Shown: positions 1-9,078 of the stretch, one piece after another
Position numbering within the stretch: the first letter of the stretch is position 1
Layout of the letters: the number at the start of each line of letters is the position of its first letter
DNA from: Flavobacterium sp. NRK1
GTDB lineage: Bacteria; Bacteroidota; Bacteroidia; Flavobacteriales; Flavobacteriaceae
NCBI RefSeq assembly: GCF_024054175.1
Contig: NZ_JAMXLA010000001.1
Span: 2,197,165-2,261,164, forward strand
Length of the DNA stretch: 64,000 nucleotides
Direction of reading: 5' to 3'
Translations under genes and position numbers: made by a program
Notes under the pieces: model-generated
Told to the model about the DNA's origin: nothing
Databases searched by the model: none
What the model saw: the letters and a program-made list of their open reading frames with translations, nothing else

Positions 1-1
1 C

Positions 2-988
2 AACGAAACTACTTTGTGTACTGCCGAAAATTCATTTATGGTAACTATACTTAATGCTATGGTAGATGAAATGGAAGATGTAACGGCTTGTGACTCTTAT
101 ATACTTCCTGAATTAACAAATGGTAATTATTATACTGGCGGTTCAGGTTTAGGGGAAATGCTTATGGCAGGTGACGCTATTACTGAAACAAGTACTGTAC
201 ACATTTATGCTGAAGAAGGTACTGAACCTAATATATGTACTGCTGAGAGTTCATTTACAATTACTATAGTAAACGTTGTGGCAGACCAGCTTGAAGATGT
301 AACTACCTGTTCAGAATATATACTGCCGGAACTTGAAAATGGTACTTATTTTACAGAATCAGATGGTATGGGAGACGAGCTTTCTGCGGGTGATACCATA
401 GATGAATCTATGATGGTATACATTTATGCAATGTCTGAAAGTGGTATGTGTACAGATGAAACTTCTTTCATGGTTACTGTAGCTGATGTGGATGCTCCTA
501 CCGGAGATGCTACTATAGAATATACATTAGATGCTACAGGCGGATTATTCTTATATGAGGTTGAACTTGAAGCAGAAGGTACTATTACATGGTATGCTAC
601 TGAAGAAGATGCTGAAAATGGAACGAATCCATTAACTGAAGATTTTGTTGTACCGGTAGGTACTAATACTTACTACGCAACACAAACTGTAGGGGAATGT
701 GAAAGTGAGCCGTTTGAAGTTACTATAGATTTGTTGTTAAGCAATGATAAATTTGATTCTGCTTCTTTCAGCTACTATCCTAACCCGGTAAGTGATGTGT
801 TAAATTTTAATTATTCTGCAAATATTACAGGTGTAGAAGTATTTAATTTATTAGGCCAGCAGATTATTGTAAAATCGTTCAACCAAAATAATGTACAGTT
901 AAATGTTTCTCAACTGGCAGCAGGTACATATATGGTTAAGGTTTCAACTGAAAATGCTTCTAAAATAATTAAAGTGGTTAAAAAATAA
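2..988 (+). CDS. Secreted Ig-like repeat protein with T9SS type A sorting domain (5' partial)
   Basis: This is the C-terminal part of a surface or secreted protein; the frame is open at the left edge, so the start lies outside the window. Two copies of a unit of about 80 residues are visible, each with the pattern (M/L)EDVT.C..YILPEL.NG.Y followed by an SFT(I/M)T(I/V) strand, as in Ig-like or gliding-motility-type repeats. After a different beta domain (about residues 165-245), the last 75 residues carry the SYYPNPVSD...V.NLLGQ...L..GTYMVKV type A sorting signal of the type IX secretion system (TIGR04183 type). The protein should be exported by Sec and then by T9SS. Its ligand or enzymatic function cannot be seen from this part. 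Confidence 0.9.
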   Translation, partial: NETTLCTAENSFMVTILNAMVDEMEDVTACDSYILPELTNGNYYTGGSGLGEMLMAGDAITETSTVHIYAEEGTEPNICTAESSFTITIVNVVADQLEDVTTCSEYILPELENGTYFTESDGMGDELSAGDTIDESMMVYIYAMSESGMCTDETSFMVTVADVDAPTGDATIEYTLDATGGLFLYEVELEAEGTITWYATEEDAENGTNPLTEDFVVPVGTNTYYATQTVGECESEPFEVTIDLLLSNDKFDSASFSYYPNPVSDVLNFNYSANITGVEVFNLLGQQIIVKSFNQNNVQLNVSQLAAGTYMVKVSTENASKIIKVVKK

Positions 989-1044
989 GTAGTTAATTAA
1001 TTTGAAATAGTTAATCTTAAGTATCTTTTTATACTAAAGATTGC

Positions 1045-1083
1045 ATAACCCCCGAAAAATATTGTTCGGGGGTTATTTTTTTG
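1045..1083 (+). terminator. Intrinsic terminator after the T9SS protein
   Basis: A perfect 12-bp stem (1045-1056 with 1065-1076, core AACCCCCGAA) with an 8-nt loop is followed by seven T residues. It lies about 57 bases after the stop codon. Confidence 0.9.
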
Positions 1084-1174
1084 CAATAATTAAAGCCACC
1101 CTCTTGTTTTTTATGGAAGAGACCAACTTCTTCATTATATTTGGTCATTAGAACCATAACGATGTAATTGTTAA

Positions 1175-2800
1175 GTGTATACTTTAAAGTCCGATAAATT
1201 ATTTTTTTTCTTCCTCTGCATTTTATTGTGTATAAGATTGCATGCGCAAACTAAAATACAAGAGGCAGATTCTCTCATTCAGTTTGGCATTGATGCGATG
1301 CGGGAAGAAAAGTTCTCTAAATCTATTGAGCTGTTCACTAAGGCACGCACAATTGCAGAAAAAAATCATCTTGACAAGCAATTATTTCTTGCTTTGGTAA
1401 ATATTGGAAACAATTACCAGAACATGTTTGATTATGGTGAAGCGTTAGACTATTTTCTTAAAGGTTATGCCATATCTATAAAGCTTGAACCGGAAGCAGA
1501 AATTATGGTTGTACATAATATTGCAAATGTTTATGTGCTTGAAGAGCTTTATGAAAAAGCTGAAGAATATTATAAAAAAGCTTATGAAACAGCTTTGCAG
1601 AACAATTCTGCCGATAATTTAAAAGGTGTATCTCTTGGAAGCATTGGTTATAGCATGATGCTGAGGGGAGAGGTTAAAAAATCGAGGGAATATATTGTAA
1701 AAGGGCTGAAATATCTGAAAGAATATCCGCGGGATGAATTTACTATAAAATCAATGCTTATTGAAAATACATTATTGATAGGGAATACAGCCGAGGCAAG
1801 AAAAGAAGCATTACAGTTGTATAATACCAGCCCTTATATTGATTATGGTGACGGGGGTGTTAACCTGCTTTTTATAGTAGCTAAAAGCTATTTAAAAGAA
1901 AAATCATTTGAGGAAGCAGAACGATATACCCGAAAAATTTTAGAAGAAGATCCTAATCTGGAATCTAAAAGAGAGATTTATTCGTTGCTTACAGATATAT
2001 ATATTCAAAAAGGCAGCCTGCTCAAAGCTTTAACCTATAAAGATTCTGTTTTTAAAATTCAGAATGAGCTTAATAATATTAAAAATGGCAGGCAGCTTGA
2101 AAACAATAAGGTAAAATTTGAGATACAGGGATATAAAAAACAGATTGCCGCTAACAAAGAGAAATTCAGGCTGGAAAGGCGTGTATATTATTCTGCCTTT
2201 GCAATAGTTCTGGCTATAATAGTTATAGTTTTTCTAATTTATAAGCAAAAAAGGGTAATTGCTGCACGTAACAGAAATTTGATATTGCTTGATCTTGAAA
2301 AAGAAAAAAACAATAATTTATTACTGGAAAAACAGGTAACCAATGCGCTTTTAGAGCAGGAGCGGCTTAAAAATGAGGTTGAAGCCCGCAACAGAAAACT
2401 CTCTGCCAAAGCACTACATCTTTCCGGCAGGAATGAACTGCTTGAAGAGATATTGGAATACCTTTCCAAAAGGCCAAAATTTTCAAAAGATCCTACATTA
2501 GCCGCTTACATACAATCTTTAAAAGACCATTTAAAGACAGATAATGCCTGGAACGATTTTATTGTTCATTTTGAACAGGTAAACTCAGGCTTTATGAACA
2601 GGTTAAAATCGGCGCATCCAACGCTTACTGTATCGGATATAAGATTTATTGCCTATATGTATATGAATTTGTCAGTAAAAGAAATTGCATTTATTCTAAA
2701 TATTACCCCTGTTGCTTCTAAAAAGAGGAAGGAAAGGCTGGCAGCGAAAATGGAAATACCTAAAGATGAAGATCTTTACGATTATATAGCTTCTCTTTAA
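1175..2800 (+). CDS. TPR-repeat membrane protein with C-terminal LuxR-like HTH
   Basis: Likely a signalling or regulatory protein. A hydrophobic signal peptide (about residues 9-25, ending HAQ) is followed by tetratricopeptide-type helical repeats (about 30-300), one membrane segment (337-357), a charged coiled coil (about 362-420) and a C-terminal helix-turn-helix region (about 480-541, LTVSDIRFIAYMYMNLSVKE) like those of LuxR-type output domains in Bacteroidota TPR regulators. The start is GTG, directly after an in-frame TAA, and it is needed to keep the signal peptide. The N-terminal TPR part would sit in the periplasm and the HTH part in the cytoplasm. Target genes are unknown. Confidence 0.82.
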   Translation: MYTLKSDKLFFFFLCILLCIRLHAQTKIQEADSLIQFGIDAMREEKFSKSIELFTKARTIAEKNHLDKQLFLALVNIGNNYQNMFDYGEALDYFLKGYAISIKLEPEAEIMVVHNIANVYVLEELYEKAEEYYKKAYETALQNNSADNLKGVSLGSIGYSMMLRGEVKKSREYIVKGLKYLKEYPRDEFTIKSMLIENTLLIGNTAEARKEALQLYNTSPYIDYGDGGVNLLFIVAKSYLKEKSFEEAERYTRKILEEDPNLESKREIYSLLTDIYIQKGSLLKALTYKDSVFKIQNELNNIKNGRQLENNKVKFEIQGYKKQIAANKEKFRLERRVYYSAFAIVLAIIVIVFLIYKQKRVIAARNRNLILLDLEKEKNNNLLLEKQVTNALLEQERLKNEVEARNRKLSAKALHLSGRNELLEEILEYLSKRPKFSKDPTLAAYIQSLKDHLKTDNAWNDFIVHFEQVNSGFMNRLKSAHPTLTVSDIRFIAYMYMNLSVKEIAFILNITPVASKKRKERLAAKMEIPKDEDLYDYIASL

Positions 2801-2913
2801 TTTTGAGTTATATCTCTGTAGATTAGTATTTTATATTTTTTGTGTCACCTTTATAGACTATATATGTCGCTTTTTTATCGATTCTGTTTAGGGTTTCAAT
2901 TACAGTTTACTTT

Positions 2914-3047
2914 TAATTTTTTGCTAATGTTGTATCAGTATAATTAAGGTTATACTGTCAGGGAAGAACGTTGATAAATAGAATGATTAATTAAGTAAGT
3001 TTTTCCTAAACTCCTGCGTTGTAATTGGCGCAGGAGTTATTTTTTAT
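2914..3047 (+). ncRNA. Candidate small RNA, member 3 of a repeated family
   Basis: No ORF fits here. In order there is a TAATTTTTTG box (2914-2923, like the Flavobacterium -7 element), about 37 bases, GGGAAG (2961-2966), ATGATTA (2983-2989), TTAAG (2991-2995) and an intrinsic terminator (3009-3047). The same order is found on the minus strand at 34.2 and 48.4 kb. This is the weakest of the three because the run of five G is only three here. It could also be just the 3' UTR of the upstream TPR gene. Confidence 0.3.
3009..3047 (+). terminator. Intrinsic terminator
   Basis: A 10-bp perfect stem (AACTCCTGCG, 3009-3018, with 3029-3038) is followed by ATTTTTTA. The T-run is only on the plus side, so it serves plus-strand transcripts. 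Confidence 0.85.
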
Positions 3048-3409
3048 AAGAAGTTATCTTTTATATGTCTGAATTTTTTAGATGAAATATAACCCATAAC
3101 AGGATATATTATTGCAGCAATTAAAAACAAATCGGGTAAAAACATTTTCCCTTCTAAATGCAGCATATAAGATATGATGAGCAGTGCAGGCGATTCCAGA
3201 TAATAACAAATCTGTCGAGCCTGTTTAGGGCTTATATAAAGTGTTTTCCAAAAAATGGTTATTATAAAAATAATTACAGTAAAACTCAGTATAATTCCAC
3301 CCGGAAAATATAGCCTCCTGTTCATTTCGTCGCATCCTTTTATAAGTAATACAAAGGCAGTAAGAAAATGTAGTAGTACTTCAAGTTTACGGAAAGTTTT
3401 TTTAGTCAT
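3044..3409 (-). CDS. Small hypothetical membrane protein
   Basis: A protein of about 121 residues with no recognised domain. Four hydrophobic stretches (near residues 10-25, 40-60, 75-90 and 95-110) suggest a four-helix inner-membrane protein with a basic N-terminus (MTKKTFRK). The ATG at 3409 is preferred to a TTG seven codons upstream. It stands alone between two terminators, with htrA downstream on the same strand of travel. Confidence 0.6.
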   Translation of the reverse strand: MTKKTFRKLEVLLHFLTAFVLLIKGCDEMNRRLYFPGGIILSFTVIIFIITIFWKTLYISPKQARQICYYLESPALLIISYMLHLEGKMFLPDLFLIAAIIYPVMGYISSKKFRHIKDNFL

Positions 3410-3482
3410 CTGTTTTTTTGGTTTGTGCAAAAATAAATAATAAGCATGCCTTATATATTTAGCCAGGGTTATGATAAGGTTG

Positions 3483-3515
3483 TAAAAAAAATCCCCACTT
3501 TTTCAAGTAGGGATT
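3483..3515 (-). terminator. Intrinsic terminator of htrA
   Basis: On the minus strand, a 10-bp stem with one mismatch (3506-3515 with 3490-3499, AATCCCTACT) and a short AT-rich loop is followed by a run of eight T. It lies about 28 bases after the htrA stop. Confidence 0.85.
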
Positions 3516-3542
3516 CCATTTTTTTAAGCCTAATAAGGTTTC

Positions 3543-4934
3543 TTACATTAAGAAACGTAAAAGCTCACCGTTTTTAGTCAGCATTTGCACTCTCACTTTT
3601 TCGTTAGGGCCTTTTTGGGAAAGCACTTTAGAAACCGTTTTTATATCTGTGGCTTTTACATTGCCAATTGTGAGAATAATACCATCTTTAAGTTCATCAT
3701 AGTAAGGCATAAAATCTTCATCTGTAATTTCCTTTATTCTTACACCATAATTAATTTTAAACTGCTTTTTGTCGGCTGAACTAAGATCTTCAAGCTCTAA
3801 TCCGCTGTATGTATAACTGTTTATTTCATTTTTAGAAAGCTTAACGGGCAGTGTTAGTACATCACCATCGCGATGAATGGTAACTTTTACTATATCGTTA
3901 GGGCGCTTGGTAACAATGGCAGCATTAAGGTCGGCAAAGCCATTTATAGGCCTGTCGTCTATTTTTACTATAACGTCACCTTTTTGCAATCCTGCTTTTT
4001 TAGCACCCGAATTTTCTGTAACTGCATTTATATAAAAGCCCTGTGTTTCGGTAACACCAACATCTTTTGCAACAGTACTGTTCAGTTCTCCTCCTTCTAC
4101 GCCAAGTACACCACGCTGCACATTACCGTATTCCATTATATCTTCAATAATTTTACGGGTAATATTACTTGGTACAGCAAATGAATATCCTACATATGAA
4201 CCTGTCATAGAAGTTATCATAGTGTTTATACCTATAAGCTCTCCTCGTGTATTGACCAATGCACCACCACTATTTCCTGGGTTAACTGCAGCGTCTGTCT
4301 GGATAAATGACTGTAGCCCATCGTTGCTAAGGTTTCTGGCTTTAGCCGAAACAATACCGGCAGTAACTGTACTTGTAAGGTTATATGGATTACCTACTGC
4401 AAGAACCCATTCTCCCACCTTCATGTCGTCTGAATTACCAAAGGTCGCATACGGTAGTTTATCACTGGTATCTACTTTTAAAAGGGCTATATCCATTTTA
4501 GAGTCTGTTCCTACCAGTCTGGCTTTATAGGTTTTGTTGTTGTTAAGGGTTACTTCCAGCTCCGAAGCGTTTTCTACAACGTGATTGTTGGTAACTATAT
4601 AACCATCTTCAGTAATAATTACGCCCGATCCTGTTCCTACCTGTGGCTGTGGCTGGCCTCCGCGGTAGCCATAAAAATATTCCATCATGCTTCTTGGCCC
4701 TGTAGAGTAGGTAGTGTTTTTTACGTGTACTACAGTATGTACGGCTTTATCTGCCGCTTCTGTAAAATCTACTGACTCGGGGCCGGTATAAGCTACATTT
4801 TTAGTTAAAGCTGCAGCTGGAGCAATTGATAAGGCAGATGATGGTGTGTCGTTATCAAATACCAGTTTGTAAGCTCCAAGAGTTGTGGCACCACTCATGA
4901 GTGCCACCAAAAATAATCCTGAAATTCTTTTCAT
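3543..4934 (-). CDS. htrA: HtrA/DegP-family periplasmic serine protease
   Basis: A Do-family protease that degrades or refolds damaged envelope proteins. A signal or anchor segment (about residues 5-22) precedes a trypsin-like domain with the complete catalytic triad His118 (TNNHVVENA), Asp148 (KMDIALLKV) and Ser222 (NPGNSGGALV). One clear PDZ domain (about 270-360) and a more diverged second one (about 375-460) follow. At 463 residues it has the usual family length. It is divergent from dapF with a 114-base gap and ends in its own terminator. Assignment to DegP rather than DegQ or DegS cannot be made from the sequence. Confidence 0.95.
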   Translation of the reverse strand: MKRISGLFLVALMSGATTLGAYKLVFDNDTPSSALSIAPAAALTKNVAYTGPESVDFTEAADKAVHTVVHVKNTTYSTGPRSMMEYFYGYRGGQPQPQVGTGSGVIITEDGYIVTNNHVVENASELEVTLNNNKTYKARLVGTDSKMDIALLKVDTSDKLPYATFGNSDDMKVGEWVLAVGNPYNLTSTVTAGIVSAKARNLSNDGLQSFIQTDAAVNPGNSGGALVNTRGELIGINTMITSMTGSYVGYSFAVPSNITRKIIEDIMEYGNVQRGVLGVEGGELNSTVAKDVGVTETQGFYINAVTENSGAKKAGLQKGDVIVKIDDRPINGFADLNAAIVTKRPNDIVKVTIHRDGDVLTLPVKLSKNEINSYTYSGLELEDLSSADKKQFKINYGVRIKEITDEDFMPYYDELKDGIILTIGNVKATDIKTVSKVLSQKGPNEKVRVQMLTKNGELLRFLM

Positions 4935-5015
4935 AATTTAAACAGTATTTAATTTTAGTTATTTGATGATAATTTTAGTTTTTTTTAGCCGGTTGCTCTC
5001 ATTCTTCATGTCATA

Positions 5016-5023
5016 TATATTTG
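5016..5023 (+). promoter_or_regulatory. Promoter of dapF operon (-7 box TATATTTG)
   Basis: TATATTTG matches the Bacteroidota -7 consensus TAnnTTTG. A GTTG sequence at 4992-4995, 20 bases upstream, fits the -33 element. The box lies 25 bases before the dapF ATG. Confidence 0.7.
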
Positions 5024-5048
5024 TACTTTTGCGGTAATACAGTAAAGA

Positions 5049-5831
5049 ATGAAACATACTTTTTATAAATACCAGGGCACAGGAAATGACTTTGTAATGG
5101 TTGATAACCGTAATAATTTATTTCCCAAAAATGATACCAAACTTATTGGACATTTATGTGACCGTAAATTTGGCATTGGTGCCGATGGGCTTATTTTATT
5201 AGAAAACGACGGAAATACTGATTTTCGTATGGTGTATTATAATTCTGATGGAAACGAGAGTACTATGTGCGGCAATGGAGGCAGATGCATCGTAGCCTTT
5301 GCCCGTCAGTTGGGTGTAATTGACAATGAAGCAGAATTTACAGCTATAGACGGACGCCATCATGCCACAATAGATAATGACGGAACGGTATCGCTTCATA
5401 TGAAAGATGTAAATGCGGTTTCGGTATATGAAAACTATGTTTTTATGGATACGGGATCTCCGCATCATGTAGAAATTGTTGAAGACCTTGAAACCTTTGA
5501 TGTCAAAAAAATAGGAGCAAGCATTCGCTATAGCGGATTATACGGTGAAAAAGGCTCTAACGTAAATTTTGTATCTGCTGCAGATGATACTACTTTTGCT
5601 GTGCGAACTTACGAACGTGGGGTGGAAGATGAAACCCTTTCCTGTGGAACCGGTGTTACGGCTGTTGCTATCGCCATGCGTGTTTTAGGAAATACAGATA
5701 AGGATGAGGTGACTCTTGTTACCCCGGGCGGAGAGCTTAAAGTGTCTTTTACACAAAAAGGTAAACAGTTTGTAAATATATACCTTACAGGACCCGCAAA
5801 ATTTGTATTTAACGGAACCATAGAATGGTAA
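5049..5831 (+). CDS. dapF: Diaminopimelate epimerase
   Basis: DapF converts LL- to meso-diaminopimelate in lysine and peptidoglycan synthesis. Both catalytic cysteines are in the expected places: Cys74 in the MCGNGGRC motif and Cys199 in the SCGTGVTA motif. The N-terminal F.KYQGTGNDFV.(V/I)DN signature is also complete. Length is normal at 260 residues. It is the first gene of an apparent operon: the next gene starts inside its last codons (7-base overlap) and mltG follows 12 bases after that. Confidence 0.97.
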   Translation: MKHTFYKYQGTGNDFVMVDNRNNLFPKNDTKLIGHLCDRKFGIGADGLILLENDGNTDFRMVYYNSDGNESTMCGNGGRCIVAFARQLGVIDNEAEFTAIDGRHHATIDNDGTVSLHMKDVNAVSVYENYVFMDTGSPHHVEIVEDLETFDVKKIGASIRYSGLYGEKGSNVNFVSAADDTTFAVRTYERGVEDETLSCGTGVTAVAIAMRVLGNTDKDEVTLVTPGGELKVSFTQKGKQFVNIYLTGPAKFVFNGTIEW

Positions 5832-6355
5832 CCCTTACAGGAAATACAATTTATTTAAGGGCACTTGAGCCCGAAGACCTTGAATTTATTTATAGGCTTG
5901 AAAACAATGAAGCTATATGGGAGGTAAGTAATACTCAAACACCATACAGCCGTTTTCTTATCCGCCAGTATCTTGAAAATGCCCATCAGGATATTTATGA
6001 AGCGAAGCAGCTGCGTCTTGCTATATGTAAAAATGGCAGTTTTGATGCCATTGGTCTTATAGATATGTTTGATTTTGATCCTGTAAACCAAAGAGCAGGA
6101 GTTGGTATTATAATTCAGGATATAACAGAGCGTAATAAAGGTACAGGCAGTGAAGCTTTAGAGTTACTTATAGCCTATGCTTTCAATAAGTTACAACTTC
6201 ATCAGCTGTATGCTAATATAGATTTGAACAATGTTGCAAGTGTGAGCCTTTTTACTAATTTTGGCTTTCAGTTAGCAGGTTTAAAAAAAGACTGGATTAA
6301 AAGAAATAATAACTATCACGACGAAGGGTTATATCAGCTTATTCGTCAGCAATAA
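5825..6355 (+). CDS. GNAT acetyltransferase, RimJ/RimL type
   Basis: An N-acetyltransferase of the GCN5-related family, probably acting on a protein N-terminus or a small molecule. The start LRALEPEDLEFIYRLEN and the acetyl-CoA region (IIIQDITERNKGTGSEAL, then NVASVSLFTNFGF) are typical of the RimJ/RimL and SpeG subgroups. It is 176 residues long. The ATG overlaps the end of dapF, so the two are translationally coupled. The substrate cannot be predicted. Confidence 0.88.
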   Translation: MVTLTGNTIYLRALEPEDLEFIYRLENNEAIWEVSNTQTPYSRFLIRQYLENAHQDIYEAKQLRLAICKNGSFDAIGLIDMFDFDPVNQRAGVGIIIQDITERNKGTGSEALELLIAYAFNKLQLHQLYANIDLNNVASVSLFTNFGFQLAGLKKDWIKRNNNYHDEGLYQLIRQQ

Positions 6356-6367
6356 AATTATACTACA

Positions 6368-7408
6368 TTGAATCTTAGAAAAATTATTGGGATATTTTCC
6401 CTTGTGGTGGTAATAGCAGGAACCATTGGGGGCTACATACTGTATAAGCAGATTTTTTCTCCAAATACAAAATTCAGTGAAAACGAAGTTGCTTTATATA
6501 TACCTACAGGTTCTGATTATGAAGAAGTACAGAACATTATAAGACCATATATTGAAGATATGGATAAGTTCAATTCTGTAGCTAATAAAAAAGAATATCC
6601 GCGGTATGTAAAAGCAGGTAAGTTTGTTTTTAAAAAAGGAATGAATAGTAACGACCTTGTTAACTCACTACGTCAGCCGGTGCCTGTTAATATTGCTTTT
6701 AATAATCAGGAAACGTTGCAAAGGGCAGTAGGGCGTATATCGCATCAGATAGAACCTGATAGTTTAACCCTTCTTGAAGCTTTTACAGATAAGACTTTTC
6801 TTGAAGAAAACGGTTTTAATGATGATAATGTATTAAGTATGTTTATACCTAATACGTATCAGTTTTTCTGGAATACTTCGGCTACGAAGGTGAGAGATAA
6901 GATGGCGAAAGAATACAGGAAGTTTTGGAATGAAGACAGGCTGGCGAAAGCCAAAGCGCTTAATCTTACACCGCTGCAAGTGTCTGCACTGGCCTCTATA
7001 GTACACAAAGAAACTGTAAAAAAAGATGAAAGGCCAAGAGTTGCAGGCGTTTACCTTAACCGTTTACAGAGAGGAATGAAGCTGGAGGCCGACCCAACAG
7101 TTATTTATGCCATGAAAAAACAATCGGGAGATTTTGACCAGGTGATAAAAAGGGTACTTTACAAAGACCTTGTTATAGACTCTCCGTACAACACCTATAA
7201 ATATGAAGGGCTTCCGCCGGGGCCGATTGCTATGCCCGATATTACGGCTATAGATGCAGTACTAAACCCTGAGAAGCACAATTACATATACTTTTGTGCC
7301 AGTGTAACCAACTTTGGTTATCATGAGTTTGCAGTTACTGCTGCACAACACGAGGTAAACCGCCAAAAATATGTGGCATGGGTAAATAAAATGGGTATTA
7401 AGCGATAA
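6368..7408 (+). CDS. mltG: Endolytic murein transglycosylase MltG (YceG family)
   Basis: MltG cuts nascent glycan strands and sets their length. An N-terminal membrane anchor (about residues 5-27) is followed by the YceG/MltG domain. The catalytic glutamate is Glu215 in ALASIVHKET, followed by RP.VAGVYLNRL..GM.LEADPTVIYA, the family signature. Length 346 is normal. The start is TTG at 6368, 12 bases after the GNAT gene; no better start precedes the anchor. A hairpin terminator follows the stop. Confidence 0.96.
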   Translation: MNLRKIIGIFSLVVVIAGTIGGYILYKQIFSPNTKFSENEVALYIPTGSDYEEVQNIIRPYIEDMDKFNSVANKKEYPRYVKAGKFVFKKGMNSNDLVNSLRQPVPVNIAFNNQETLQRAVGRISHQIEPDSLTLLEAFTDKTFLEENGFNDDNVLSMFIPNTYQFFWNTSATKVRDKMAKEYRKFWNEDRLAKAKALNLTPLQVSALASIVHKETVKKDERPRVAGVYLNRLQRGMKLEADPTVIYAMKKQSGDFDQVIKRVLYKDLVIDSPYNTYKYEGLPPGPIAMPDITAIDAVLNPEKHNYIYFCASVTNFGYHEFAVTAAQHEVNRQKYVAWVNKMGIKR

Positions 7409-7432
7409 GTTATTTAAAAATAGTTGAAAAAG

Positions 7433-7457
7433 AGTAGTGATTCCACTGCTTTTTTTG
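7433..7457 (+). terminator. Intrinsic terminator after mltG
   Basis: A 7-bp stem with one G-U pair (AGTAGTG, 7433-7439, with CACTGCT, 7444-7450) is followed by a run of T. Confidence 0.7.
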
Positions 7458-7740
7458 TTTTAAAATTTTATAAATGCACGCATATAAATCTTCCAAAATT
7501 TGACGTTTTCAGTTATTTTTGTAGCGTATAACTTACTTTTTAAACATGATATTGCATTAATAACTACTTTTTTTAAATCGACAAACTGCAAAATTTAACG
7601 TTAAAATCATTGCCGAGGCACTTCTTTGTAACTTCCTTTATTTACGGGAGTTACCAAAAATTATCACCATAATCGACATACTTAAGGTTATGTTAAAGTT
7701 ATGCGTATTGTAACTAATTGTAAATCAACTTAGTATTTTT
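7458..7740. other. Long intergenic stretch, nothing assigned
   Basis: Between the mltG terminator and the next promoter there are about 280 AT-rich bases with no convincing ORF, repeat or structured RNA. The segment ends in a weak TTG that could be a -33 element for the next gene. Confidence 0.5.
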
Positions 7741-7743
7741 TTG

Positions 7744-7751
7744 TATATTTG
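7744..7751 (+). promoter_or_regulatory. Promoter -7 box TATATTTG
   Basis: TATATTTG matches TAnnTTTG and lies 46 bases before the ATG at 7798. It falls inside a longer open frame starting at 7741, which shows that the longer start is wrong. Confidence 0.65.
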
Positions 7752-7797
7752 CCCCGGAAATTTCATCAAGGTGACAGCTTATGAGAAATCAAAATAT

Positions 7798-8445
7798 ATG
7801 ACAAAAAAATGGGCATACTTTTTAGGGTTAACTCTAATTATTACACTTGTAAGCTCGGGCTTTAGGCCGACAGAAGCAAGACAATTTGGAAAAATCGAAG
7901 GATTTCACTTAGCTGAAGACGAGATTACCAATTACACAGTACCAACAATTGACGAGACTGCAAAAGTCAATTTTAGCTTTCCTTTTACCGGAAAATCTTA
8001 TGTAGGTTTTAAACAGGCTATAGCCATTAAAGAATCTCAGGGGCTTTATAAGCTTGTTAACAGATTTGGATATATGGGTAAATACCAATTTGGTAAAAGT
8101 GCACTTCGTGCTTTGGGAATTAAAAACACCAAAGAATTTTTAAACAATCCTAAAATGCAGGAAAGAGCTTTTAAAGCACTGCTTGCAAAAAACAAATGGG
8201 AACTTCGTAAAGAAATTCACCGTTTTAACGGACATGTTATTAATGGTGTAACTATTACTGAATCTGGACTTTTAGCGGCGGCACATCTTGCAGGAGCTAA
8301 TTCTGTAAAGAGTTTTTTAAGAACTAACGGTAAAAGAACATTTAGAGATGGTTTTGGCACTTCGTTAAAAAGTTACATTAAAAAATTTGGTGGCTATGAT
8401 ACATCTGGTATTGTTGCACAGCCACAGCCGAAAGTATTATTGTAA
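7798..8445 (+). CDS. Exported lysozyme-like (transglycosylase-type) protein
   Basis: Probably a peptidoglycan-active protein. After a signal peptide (residues 1-23 from MTKKWAYFLG) and a short linker comes a lysozyme-like fold of about 130 residues with AIAIKESQGLY, a GYMGKYQFG motif and an AAAHLAGA helix. The Glu in KES would be the catalytic acid, as in SLT-type enzymes. The domain is short (the whole protein is 215 residues) and I cannot tell a lytic transglycosylase from a lysozyme. The ATG at 7798 was chosen because the promoter overlaps earlier in-frame starts. Confidence 0.75.
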   Translation: MTKKWAYFLGLTLIITLVSSGFRPTEARQFGKIEGFHLAEDEITNYTVPTIDETAKVNFSFPFTGKSYVGFKQAIAIKESQGLYKLVNRFGYMGKYQFGKSALRALGIKNTKEFLNNPKMQERAFKALLAKNKWELRKEIHRFNGHVINGVTITESGLLAAAHLAGANSVKSFLRTNGKRTFRDGFGTSLKSYIKKFGGYDTSGIVAQPQPKVLL

Positions 8446-8462
8446 AAAAAACAATTTATAAA

Positions 8463-8495
8463 AAAAAGACCGCCTTGTAAAAGGCGGTCTTTTTT
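8463..8495. terminator. Bidirectional intrinsic terminator
   Basis: A perfect 14-bp stem (AAGACCGCCTT core, 8463-8476 with 8481-8494) with a 4-base loop has T-runs on both strands. It separates two convergent genes and overlaps the stop codon of the minus-strand one. Confidence 0.92.
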
Positions 8496-8892
8496 ATGCT
8501 ATCTCAGGCTTTTCAAATAATAATTTTTTTTCTATATCATCTAAATGTTTTTCCTGCTCATCTAGCAGTCGTCCTGTTTTTTTTAGAAAAAATATGTTAC
8601 TGCTATTCTTTAACTTTACGTAGGTCTTTTCAGAGAGATATAATGAATGTGCTTTTTTAAGCTTTCTCATAAATTGCCCATAAGTCAGGTCAGGTAGAAA
8701 ATTGTCGTCTAAAGCATCATTAGTAAGTATATATTTGCTGATACTATCCTGAATCTCTAATGATTTTGTGCGTACACGACGGTATTTAGTTAAAAGCAAA
8801 AGCTTCTCTTTCTTATACTTAGGCCGTAAAAAGTATAAGAATGCTGCTACTGTAATTGTTGCAGCTATAATAATTTCTGTTGTGTAAGGCAT
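8494..8892 (-). CDS. Hypothetical protein with N-terminal membrane anchor
   Basis: A 132-residue protein with one N-terminal membrane helix (about residues 5-22), then a strongly basic, helical cytoplasmic part (KYKKEKLLLL, RKLKKAHSLY) with possible coiled coil near the end. I recognise no family. It stands alone, convergent with the lysozyme-like gene, and its stop codon lies inside the shared terminator. Confidence 0.65.
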   Translation of the reverse strand: MPYTTEIIIAATITVAAFLYFLRPKYKKEKLLLLTKYRRVRTKSLEIQDSISKYILTNDALDDNFLPDLTYGQFMRKLKKAHSLYLSEKTYVKLKNSSNIFFLKKTGRLLDEQEKHLDDIEKKLLFEKPEIA

Positions 8893-9078
8893 GTTATCTA
8901 TTGTTGGGATAGCTAAGGTAGTAAAATTTGTTAATTAACTAGGTTATCTAAATAATAAATAATTAATTTTTGTTAAAAAAAGGCTAAATTTAAAGTAATA
9001 TAAGAATTTTTTTATGAAATTAAACGTTTGTTTTTAATTCAAAATGTATAAATTGTTGCATAATCTTTAAGTGGTATC

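Noticed and set aside
7741..7797. Longer start for the lysozyme-like gene
   Set aside because: The extra 19 codons overlap a good TATATTTG promoter and add sequence before a normal signal peptide.
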